Shown: one piece after another, positions 54,075-64,000 of the stretch
How the letters are laid out: the number at the start of each line of letters is the position of its first letter
Numbering within the stretch: the stretch's first letter is position 1
From: Pagrus major
Lineage: Eukaryota > Chordata > Actinopteri > Spariformes > Sparidae
Direction of reading: 5' to 3'
Assembly (NCBI RefSeq): GCF_040436345.1
Contig: NC_133235.1
Span: 15,294,160-15,358,159, forward strand
Length of the DNA: 64,000 nt
Position numbers and translations under genes: made by a program
Notes under the pieces: generated by a model
Told to the model about the DNA's origin: nothing
What the model saw: the letters and a program-made list of their open reading frames with translations, nothing else
Databases searched by the model: none

Positions 54075-57000
54075 ATGTTGACAAAATTAGAAATAATAAC
54101 TGAGACATTATTTATATAAATATGTCTCTATAATGAACTTGTGTTTTGAGCATTACAGTTCATTCCTGACCTTGGGGTCAGTATGTGCAACTAAATAATC
54201 TTAATTTAATATCTTACAAGCAGATCATATGGTCTTCTCTTCACCATGTCCACACCTGATCCAGTTAACCAGACTTTGAACTGTGACTGAAACTAAGATA
54301 AAAGTGTACGTTGAGCTGAGATTATTTTGTTACACACGTAGTGTTTTTTTTTTTTTTAATACAATAGCGTTAAGTTCAAAATGAAAGCAAAAATATAATG
54401 CCTAAGCTTTAAGAGACACTGGCAATGTTTTATACATTTGTAATAAGCTTCATTTGCTATTTGTTGATAATTATTTCACTTTTTTATACTCTTGGTTTGT
54501 ATGTGCATTAGGAATAATTACTGTATTGATTGTATTCACACCTTAACTCGTTTTCTATGTTTATATCATCCTTTATTTACAAAACATCTTTTCATTGCTG
54601 GTAACTCAAGAGTGTGGGCTCTCTGTATGCCACTGTCTGGCGACAGCTGGTTATGATGCCTCTTATGCTCTCTTAAATCCTTGACGAGCAGAGACCAAGT
54701 CTGAACACTTAGGAACATTTACTGTATGCAGTACATTTATTCTTAATTTGAATAAGAAATCTAGGTCACTCTCTAAATTTAGCTGTATTTAAGACTGAAA
54801 TTTTAATCTTGAATAGCTTTATAAATTTTGGCGCAGCTTTTTTTTTTTTTTGCAGTTTCTTGACAAATATTTTTACTTGGCACGTTGAAACCATTTGTAC
54901 ACCAAAGCAGTGTGTATATGCAGGCTTTTTTTTAATGAAGATAAACCTGCTAAAAATAGGGGATTGACACCTTTTCCCATTACAAGTAATAAGTTTGTTT
55001 TTTATTTTGTTTTCTGGTGTGTCACATTTGACAGGGGTTGCTGTGATTACTTTTCTAAATCTTTTACGCCAGTCTCTCTTTCAAAAATCATCGTCGACTA
55101 AACGATGATCAAGCACTGCTTGAATGGAGACGGATGGAAAAGTATTTACCCACCAACGTCCAAAACTTCAATGGATGCTGTAAAAGGGGTGGAAATGAGC
55201 GTGTCCACCCAGGTGTCACGTTTCTGTCACTGCCGATTAAAACCTGTGACTGTTGCAGACTCATTTGAACTGGGAATGATTCCAGATTGTACCCTTTCTC
55301 ATTGAAGAAAAAAAGCCAGCTGTTTGTGGGTGTTAGTGGTTTTTTTGTCCAGTGTTAAAGGGCTATAAGAGAAGCACAGGTGGAATTGTTAACAATAATG
55401 ATGGGATATTGAAGGCGCCCATGCCAGTGAGGCAGCATGTACACTCCCACAATCCTTAATTGTGCATTCAAATGCTGTTATACCATTATTAATGATATTG
55501 CACCTGTAGTTTCCTTGCGGTGATAATCAAAATGTACGCTGTGAAAAGGGCCTCTTATATAACACCAGGCCTTAATGTGTGAGTGCAATAGAAAACACCA
55601 TCCTCATGCAAGAAAGGATGGGAAGTATAATTCAACTTAACCAGATCCAAAATGTTTTTATATATATAATATACATATATTACATAAGAAATGATTGTAA
55701 GGGAATTCCACTTGATTGTTGAGGAAGTGTATGCAGCCGCCCTCACAGGAAACAACAACAGGAAACAGAGTCAGTCTTGTTCTGACAGAGAGGACTTGGT
55801 GAACTGTTGTAGCATTCCAGTTAGTCTGAGCTTCCTCACTGTTTATGCCCTTGTCTTATTTAATTTCGCTGCCATGACAGGATGTCCAGTCAGGCATGGT
55901 TTATCGTGTAAGTAGTCTGTGAGGCCATTTCATTATTAGCATGTCTTGCTTACACTGGAGGCTGGAAAAATGCTGGAGCATGGCCACAGTGACTGGGGAT
56001 CAACTGCAGTTTGCTTGATTTAAAAATAGAATAGAGACGTAGGACTTGTTTTCAATCATGTTTCAAAATCATATGTGACTTATGACCCTTGTTTGTGTTT
56101 TACCATTTTTCATTTATGCTGTTTACTTTCATTGTATTGACACACAAATGAAGAAGGCCACGTTTTATAATGAATGGGTTTTGGACTGTTGGTTGGACAA
56201 AAGAAGTAATTGAAGAAGTCCCATTGGACCTACGTGATGGACATTTTTTAAACTATTTTCTGACATTTCATTAGCAATGCTAAAATTAGCCTATTCTCAC
56301 TAAACACAAACTGCAGCTGCGACTGATGTAACTGTAATTAGTTCTGCGGGTATATGTTCATTAAAAAGCCTGTCTAGATAATTACATTATCAATTGATCG
56401 CACATATGTTATCGCTCATATCTTGTTATCAAATTATCGATATTGCCCATTGGGTTTATATTTAATTTGTATCCATTTAATTTATTGTTTTGGTTGTGTG
56501 GTTGTCTTTTATTCATGTTCTATTTAATTAGGATATTTTAACATTGTTTCACTTTCCAAATCCAACGTCTGAATATTCCTATGAATTAAAGGTTCGTTGC
56601 TCTTTAAAAGGTTGTATTTGCATTATTGTACTATTATTATTATCAGTGGCATAAAATAGTCTTAAACCGATAATGATATCATTTATCTCAATTACTTCTG
56701 GGACAATGTATCATCCAACATAAGTAGATATCGTGGTAGGCCTATCCATAAACCAAAACACTGGACACATTAAAATTTTAATATGTGTACTAAATTTGAT
56801 TTTAAGTTAATAAAAGATTAACTGTCATTTCCTTGCACATGTAACCGGTACAATTTCATCCAGTAGTTGTTGAGACATTAAACTTTGAATTACAAATCCC
56901 AATTTACTTGAGATTACCAGAGTCGGTAGGATTCATCCTCTAGACAACATAAATATTTGTACCATATTTCATGGCAGTCTATCTAAGAGATGCTGAGATA

Positions 57001-58028
57001 TTTTGGTCTGGACAAAAGTGGTAGATTGACTGACCAATATTACTATCCCTAGAGCTGTGGCACTAGCGTCATGGCTAAAAATATTAAACCTACAGCCTCA
57101 CAAACATGGAGAACCACTTGTTTTCCAGTGTTTCATATAGATATTATTTTTATTTTTTTGGCTGTTTGTCAAATTCAGAAGCAATATGAGACAATTTTAT
57201 GGGCTGATTAGTTTTGTCAGTTAAATAGTTTATAGATGGATCAGACCAACCAGTCAGGTGAGCTCCACTGCCCTGCACAGTTTTGATGGTCTCGTTTGAC
57301 TTCAGGCCACACCTCATGTAATATCTTATGTCTGATTGTTTTGATCAATCATTAGTTGAAGGGTTTGAACATGTTTGTACACATCATGTAGCTGCAGGAC
57401 TGTTTTCCTTCAGTCGTACAGGCTCTGACTGACACACTCTCTCATGCACATATGTCTCCTTTAGAGCATCTCCCCAAGTTTACATGTCTAAAAATACAAC
57501 TCCTTTACGCACTTTGACTAAAGATGCATTATTCAATGCCTCTGCAGAGTAATTAAATCTTAATCAGGGACGGGCTCCTGTCCTCATGGAGGCGTATCTG
57601 TGTGTGTGTGTGTTCATATGTGTTTGTGTGTTTTGTGTAGACTGTCCTGCAGTCAACTGGAGCTTTTCAGGCTCTTACGGTGCAAGGCGATTTAGGCAGG
57701 CTTTTCATCCAGTTTGAAGTAAAACCTGTCTGCTAAAGTAAAAGGGTGGATGAGGTTAAACTTTGGATGTCGCTCCCATTGAGTGCTTGGTTCAGGTGAC
57801 ATGACGATAATTTACTCCACCCAAGCTAGATAATCATGAACTCTTTAGTTACAGCTTTTTCTGGTCGATTTAAAAAAAAACCAAAAAAAAAAAACCTGAC
57901 TGTATTTATCCTTTTGTCCTGGTGAGACATGTGATACTACTGCTCATGTGTCCTCATCAATGCCTGCCATGTTAATTGATCCCGTTGCAAATGCTCAATG
58001 TCACAAGAAACTAATTGAGACTTAGGAC

Positions 58029-58368
58029 TAGGGCTGCACAATATGGGGGAAAAATCATATTGCGATACATTTATATATAGATATTATGATTGCAACGTGA
58101 TTCATGATTAGTGGGACTGATCAACACATTTTCCATTTTCACAAAAAAACAGTTGAAATCATAATGATGTGACTTTTGTTGGGGTCTTTACCAAGCAAGC
58201 ATCTGAAAACAAGTTTGTCAGCCAGAGCATCTCCGCAGCACTACATTAATTCATTATATTGTCATACGTTTTATCTGTATCAGAAAAATTACAGTCTTTG
58301 CGGTTTGGATATTGCACATGGCCATAGTCTGATTTCAGTGATATTTGGATTCATTTTTCAGTTAGTTA
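58029..58368. mobile_element. hAT-like MITE, 340 bp, eroded right end
   Basis: It starts TAGGGCTGCACAATATGG. The flanking 8-mers CTTAGGAC (58021-58028) and GTTAGGAC (58369-58376) match at seven of eight positions. The interior is homologous, in reverse orientation, to 27674-28014, and the lengths agree (340 and 341 bp). Confidence 0.75.
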
Positions 58369-58479
58369 GTTAGGACTTTAATATTTATTGTACTTCAATA
58401 TTTCTTGTAAATAAATGAATGCAATGTGATGATGAGTAGAGCTGATTTTTTTGGGTCCTTGAGTTCATGTCTTTTCCCG

Positions 58480-58481
<2 letters not shown>

Positions 58482-58524
<43 letters not shown>

Positions 58525-58540
58525 GTCTCTCTGTCTCTCT
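58482..58540. repeat. (CT)n microsatellite with CTGT interruptions
   Basis: An uninterrupted CT run is followed by CTCTGT variants. Confidence 0.95.
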
Positions 58541-60018
58541 TGTCCTCTGTCATCTCTCTGCTATCAACTCGCTCAGGAAGGCATAAAATGCCCAAACAAG
58601 TGTTTTTTCTGTTATTATACGGATACTTTTATTCAGGCAAGGATCTCATAGGGCTGCTTATCTTTAGACAACATTTAATATCAAAAACAGATCTCTATTT
58701 TTCTGAGATATGAAGAAAAGTATCATTTTAAAATCTGTACCAAAACTAAGATCGCATATGGAGCAGCCTAGTATAGCTAAAGTTTAAATGATACTCAGCA
58801 TGTATCAGTCAAACTGTCATATTGATCTACATAAAAGTAGTTAGATGCGTTATTACAAAATCTTCTGGCCTACCTGACAACATTCAAAAATGTATACAGG
58901 CTGAAACAAGTAAGATTGTGATTGCAATGATTTGCAACAAGCATCCAAAGGTTTCATTCACTGGTGGTAGATTGAATCACTGTCACCTGCTATATGAAAT
59001 AGTTGAATGAAATGTCGCAGCTTATATTTATTCTAGCAAGCAGAGTTAATTTTTGTATTGATGGAGTGTTGACGTCACTTGGTGTGAGTTGTGTCTAAAC
59101 TGAGTCACCATTCTCCATCTGGACAGTGCTTGCTTAAAGGTTTGCAACAATTTAAGGACTGTTTCTTTGTTTCATTCACTGATGGATTATTAAAATTTAA
59201 AGAAGCCTTTTTGTAGTCAGTGCAATTTTGTATTTTCGGCTCTGATAGCAGCGCTGTCCCTCAGCCTCTTGGCAGAAATGATTTGACCCCACGGTACACA
59301 CTACATGTTTACACACTCTCCTGTCCTGTGCCTTCACTGTTTTTGTGCTGACATCGTGCCCATGCTTGCACCTTAAACTAAGCGGAAAATGTGTTGACTC
59401 TGCTCCTTTCTCTGAGGCCTTCGCTCTGCGGAATATCTGGTCTCTGGTGTAATCCCTGGTCGCTCTTGTCCTTATGAGAATGACCCTGAAGTTCAGCCGG
59501 GCTGTTACTCATTTGCTGCCCTACACACACACATGGCCGCACATACACACGCACTCCTCACGCCCCATGCCATCACATCCTCACTCCAAGGTCCCCTCAT
59601 CCGCAAGGACAGACTGTGCAGGTTTACTGTGCAGTGATTCAGGCTTCAGCTGTTTTCTATTCATGCTTCTGATTACCTTTTCGAGCTTGGATGGATGACA
59701 TCTCACTGTGTATGATAATGTGCAAAACACATGATAAGCTAGATGTACTGTATTATCAATTGGTTCAAGAGTGTCCCACATTTATTTGAAAATTATGTTC
59801 TGTTTTATCATCGGCGTGAAGGGTGGAGATGTAACTTTGGATGTGGTTCTGTTCTTCTTTTGACATTCATGTGTATCATATGGTTGAAAGAAGGACTGCA
59901 ACTCATTATTGAATTATCATTTTCGGTATAAAATGGTGAAAAATGCCTATTAACATACCCCAGAGCTCAAGGTGAAGTCTTTGAATTGCTTGTTTTATCC
60001 AGCCAACAAAACCCAAAG

Positions 60019-60459
60019 TAGGGCTGGACAATATCAATATTATATCGTTATCGTGATATGAGACTATATCATCTTAGATTTTGGATACCTGTATGTCCTG
60101 TAATGGCATACGTGTTGTCTTTTCCTGTTTAGAGGCTGAATTACAGTAAAGTGATGTGTTTTTTCTGAACTTGCAGACTGTTCTACTCATTCTGACACTT
60201 GACTTTATCCACTTAGTCATTATATCCACATTACAGATGATTATTTATCAAAATCTCTTGTGTTGATATTTTGTGAAAATACTATTAGTCGTCTGCCACA
60301 ATATCGATTCTGAGGTATTTGGTCAAACATCGTGATATTTAATTTTGTTGCACAGTTTAGTTTTTATGAAGTGCTTTTTAGTGGAATTCAAAACATGATA
60401 TGTATTTTTGCGATATAGCCTCAAAATATTATTATTTTAAGGCCATATCACCCAGCCCA
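60019..60459 (+). mobile_element. hAT-like MITE with perfect 8-bp target duplication
   Basis: The 441-bp element starts TAGGGCTGGACAATATC and ends ATATCACCCAGCCCA. The 8-mer ACCCAAAG occurs directly before (60011-60018) and after (60460-60467) it. The interior matches the truncated copy at 26230-26613; the right end resembles that of 40070-41404. Confidence 0.9.
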
Positions 60460-60989
60460 ACCCAAAGATATTCCGTTTACTATCTTATAAAAAAGCACCA
60501 AATTCTCACATTTCAGAAGTTTGAAATTAGGTGTTTTGCGTTCTTGCTTGAAGAAAATTCTGACGCAATTAGTCTATTATCATTATAGTTGTTGATTATT
60601 TTTCTGGCAACTGATCAATTGTGTGACTTAACATTTCATTTCTAAATTAATTGTGAGGTTTGACCTTGCCTCGTGGTTTAAAGGCAGTTTTTTAATTTCC
60701 TAAAAAACAGCCTTAACCTTCACCGAGAGACAAAAAAGAAGCATCCATCACATCTGAGACGCTCTGTTTGCCCAATAAAAATCAGGTGTTGAGTATAAAC
60801 TTTTCATCCACAGGAAGTAAAATATTAAGCACAGAGAAAGCACTTAGCAGGCTTTACTTTTCTATAATCGAAAGTTTCATATACTATAATCATGTAGGAA
60901 ACCACTGTACTCATTGCATCACTTCATAGTAAAACTAGCAGGCTTTAAGTACAGCTCTGTACTTAATGGTGTCTCCCTCTATGTCTAAG

Positions 60990-61093
60990 GTGTGGGCGCT
61001 GGGCGCTTGCCAGACTGGGTGAAGTGAGACCTGAGAGGGAAACCCGCTGAGAAAAAACACTGCCTGGGACTGCTGAGGAGGACCTCTGTGCAG
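60990..61093 (+). other. zfyve9: Probable non-coding exon 2 of zfyve9
   Basis: A pyrimidine-rich acceptor (TCTCCCTCTATGTCTAAG) precedes 60990 and a good donor (TGCAG|GTGAGG) follows 61093. The 104-nt segment is GC-richer than its surroundings and lies about 0.9 kb before the first coding exon. Inference from splice signals only. Confidence 0.45.
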
Positions 61094-62033
61094 GTGAGGA
61101 CTGACAGACAGATGAACACTACTTCAAGGCTAAATATAACTGATATGACTTACACACCATCTTCAGGTGTTAAAAACTGTTAAGAACTGTCAACAGCTAT
61201 CGATGTAAGAGCAAGAGAATATGAAGACGTATGTCGGGTCAAAATAAAATGAAATGATCAACCCTGATCATTATCTGCAAAGGAACATTTGCATCGTATG
61301 TTTGATCATTCAGACTAACATATGACTCCACTCCTACTTCACTGTAAAGTCAATTCTCAGTGTATCTGCACTGGAGGCTTCAAGTTTCCACATCACACTT
61401 GTGCTTGCTGAATACTGGATCAGGATTAGCTTCCAAACTGTTTGTGATGTCACAAATCATGCCCACAGGCCCGCCTCTTAATATCAAATTTTCAATAAGC
61501 TCAGAGAAAATGTGGACTTCCAGCGGCTGCATGTGTGTTCTAGTGTCAAAATGTGCACGTACTTCATTCCACACAGTGAAGCTCAAGCATTCAACTTTAG
61601 GAACAAGAAGAAAAACACATTTTGACTGGAGGGGGGCTTTAAGGAGAAGGTTAAAAAAGTCCAGAAACACCTTTCCTTAAAATGTGGAGAATTTGAGTTC
61701 ATATCCTGTCATAAAATTCACTCCGTAACCTTCATAATCATAAAAGACATTTTGACCCATACCTATACCTCCCTTTCATTATCTCTGTGACCCCAGAGCG
61801 AACACGCAAGTGAGGAAATGAGAAGTAAGAGTGAAACAGAGTCAGAGGGAATATTTCTACTTAAACAAATCATATTAAAGCGAGTAGAGGACAAAGATAT
61901 GAGAAAGGAGATATGATTCATGCTCGGGGATATCTGCATACGGTATGGAAATGTGAACCAATCTAGTATTAAAGACACGCTCTCCCTGCTTTTAGGTTCA
62001 CACGGCTGTCGGCAGGGTGGAGCTTTCTGACCC

Positions 62034-62103
62034 ATGGAGAATTACTTCCAGGCCGAGGCCTTCAATCTGGACAAGGTGCTGGATGAGTTCGAGCAGAACG
62101 AAG
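62034..62103 (+). CDS. zfyve9: ZFYVE9 / SARA, first coding exon (rest lies right of window)
   Basis: The exon starts at 61996 after an AG acceptor (CTCCCTGCTTTTAG). ATG is at 62034, and the donor GTGAGC follows 62103 in phase 1. It codes 23 residues starting MENYFQAEAFNLDKVLDEFE, which matches the recalled human ZFYVE9 start with one Tyr-to-Phe change. ZFYVE9 (Smad anchor for receptor activation) is an early-endosome FYVE-domain protein that presents SMAD2/3 to the TGF-beta receptor; the FYVE and SMAD-binding domains are not in this window. Position after btf3l4 on the same strand matches human 1p32. Confidence 0.9.
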
Positions 62104-64000
62104 GTGAGCCACCGTGTCAGAGAGGAGACAGGTTAAAAAACAGTGAGTCATTGTGCTCGAGAAAAGACAGGCAGGACGAGGTGGGGCTGTGGGATTGAAG
62201 TTTCAGAGGAGTGGTGGTTTGGATGCCCTTATGTAACCCATGTGTAAATCATCAAGGTGTCAGGCAATCAGCCACCACCCAATGAGTTTGAGTAACATTT
62301 ACAGGTGGTGATTTAGGGTGTGCAGACAGGGAATAGGACTAATTGGATTATTCGTTTCCCTGGGGCTTTTGTGAAACTGTGTTATTGGTGCAAGACAAGA
62401 GGATTGTCTTTTTTTCTTCACACTTAATGCTCACAATAAGTAAAGAAATTGTGTTAGTGCCTTTTGAAACAGTTGTTCCACTGAGTTTATTTATGGCAAT
62501 TGTAAAATAAACACTGCATTGCTGAGTTGTGCATCTGCAGACTTCCAGCTCGTCAGTACAAACCATCTTTATATAATAGAGGAAAGACTGCCCCTTTTCT
62601 GGATTTATGTCAGATGACCCCCCCAGAAAAATGCCAGTCCTCCACACAGCATATTTTGATGATACTGTGAGCTCGGTGTGTATTTTGGCTGTGAGTGATT
62701 ATCTGTGTGTCCTCTGCCAAAGATCCAGCTCGGCAGATTAACTCCGTGTGTGACTGAATATGTGTGTGTGCTTAAACCCCCAGTACAGCGCACACACTAA
62801 AACAGCTTAGCATGAATTCCAGTGTGGGGAGGAGAGCACTATACAGTAGCTGACATGGCTGTGTGAGAATAAATATTATAAGAATTTCCACTCGTATTAC
62901 ACAGCATGCATGTGTCAGCCTGACTGATGGCTCCCAGGGGTGACCGAGTCGTTTGGCCCACTTTCTCAGAATTTCCCAGTCCATCCACACGCTAATTTCC
63001 CTCTCCATGCCAACCTCATTTCTCAATTTGTCCCCTGGTTTGTTTCTGACATTTTTAGCTCTTTCGATCACCTGGGAGTTCATTTGAGGCTTCCTGTCAT
63101 GCTGTTGTTGGTCGCCACTTCTCCTTTCATGTCTTTGACATGACAAGAAAGCTGCAAGTTATTGGAAAAATTAGGGTGAAAGGTGACGTGTGCAAGATAA
63201 AGTTCAAATCAGTGATGGTGTAACAAATACTTTACAAGTACTTTGATATGTACATTTACTCAAGTATTTACCAAAGTAAGAACTTGAGATACTGAGTTGG
63301 GTTGTACTTGACTTGCATATTTCCATTTTCTGCTACTTTGTACTTCCTCTTCACTACATTTTGAAGACAAATATTTTACTTTTACTACATTACATTTATT
63401 TATGACTTTAATAGTTACTTTTTCAGATTTACTTTTCAGACTTTTCAGATTGCATGCTTTATCAGAGCTAAAGTTGTACATTTTTCAGTGAATGGATTCG
63501 CAAAAATGCTGAATATCAGATCTGATAATAAGCCAGGCAGATTGTTGGTCAAACCTAATTTACAACTGCCCGTGGGAAGAATGAACATTTAAGAGTCCAT
63601 TCTTGATTTAAAGCTCTGTTTACACTGTTTCTTTCCTGGGCCACTGATGCCTTAGAGGCTAAAAAAGCTTTGAAGGTTTTAATTGAAACGCTCTGTCAAA
63701 ATGTTATAACTCTCAATAATTCATCAGTTATAGCTCCGGCTCCAGATAGGTTGGCATTGCGGTCCGTACCTGGAAAGCGGTCTGCCTACTTTAATCATGG
63801 GGGGATGGAGAGGGATGGCATCTTAAAGGGGGGATGCATTTTGGTAATTTAGATAACAAGTGGAACAGCATCCCCCCTCATCCACTTTCGAATTGCCTAC
63901 TGTGTAAATATATGTAAAGTTTACTTTTACTTGTACTTTTGACACTTAAGTATCAGATATTTTAAGACTTTTACTCAAGTATTATTCTTATGTATACTTT
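62104..64000. other. zfyve9: zfyve9 intron after the first coding exon
   Basis: No second coding exon is found before the window ends. From about 63209 the DNA is repeat-like. Confidence 0.6.
63209..64000. repeat. AGTA/TACTT fish repeat, apparently interrupted, running off the window
   Basis: TACTTTACAAGTACTTTGA-type sequence at 63225-63480 and TTACTTTTACTTGTACTTTTG near 63920-63980 are parts of the same family as 3645-4146. The intervening 63545-63905 is unrelated, suggesting an insertion within the repeat. Confidence 0.55.

Larger units (their letters stand above)
50379..60989. other. zfyve9: zfyve9 intron 1 (10.6 kb, inferred)
   Basis: No convincing coding exon. Contents include nested hAT-like repeats at about 52500-52957, a TTG run at about 53357-53393, dispersed repeat B at 53882-54074, a hAT-like MITE at 58029-58368, a CT run at 58482-58540, and a hAT-like MITE at 60019-60459. 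The short ORFs are unsupported. Confidence 0.55.

Noticed and set aside
58395-58713. Arg-Glu and Ser-Leu repeat ORFs
   Set aside because: They are both strands of the CT microsatellite.

Overview
This window is nuclear DNA from a teleost fish. The genes are split by GT-AG introns, carry fish-like protein sequences, and sit among abundant short non-autonomous DNA transposons and microsatellites of the kind common in percomorph fish. There is no operon structure, CRISPR array or prokaryotic gene.

Layout, left to right: (1) 29-5250, minus: the first seven coding exons of a mitochondrial EF-hand carrier of the SCaMC/SLC25A24 type, running off the left edge. (2) 7244-13046, plus: a complete three-exon dnajb4-type Hsp40 gene (340 aa). 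(3) 16073-34602, plus: a complete six-exon GIPC gene (329 aa), best fit gipc2, with a 13.6 kb first intron. (4) 37776-42829, minus: a complete seven-exon txndc12 gene (173 aa), an ER thioredoxin-fold protein ending in LDEL. (5) 43950-47503, plus: a complete btf3l4 gene (158 aa), head to head with txndc12 across a CCAAT-rich promoter. (6) about 50150 to beyond 62103, plus: the 5' end of zfyve9 (SARA), with a 5'UTR exon, a probable second UTR exon and the first coding exon. All exon phases were checked by hand and they join cleanly.

The order txndc12(-), btf3l4(+), zfyve9(+) and the pair dnajb4-gipc2 both match human chromosome 1p blocks (from memory). This is the main reason to prefer dnajb4/gipc2 over dnajb1/gipc1. 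The genes do not form one pathway; their roles are mitochondrial carrier transport, chaperoning, receptor trafficking, ER redox, nascent-chain binding and TGF-beta signalling.

The non-coding DNA is rich in transposon remnants. Five hAT-like elements (TIRs near TAGGGCTG) have intact or nearly intact 8-bp target duplications that can be read directly. Four TTAA-flanked MITEs are also present, two of them abutting and sharing one TTAA. I found no clear novel multi-gene system. The observations most worth a second look are the divergent carrier protein, the splice-dependent uORFs of zfyve9, a 124-nt strictly alternating purine-pyrimidine tract, and the intact hAT/TTAA insertions.
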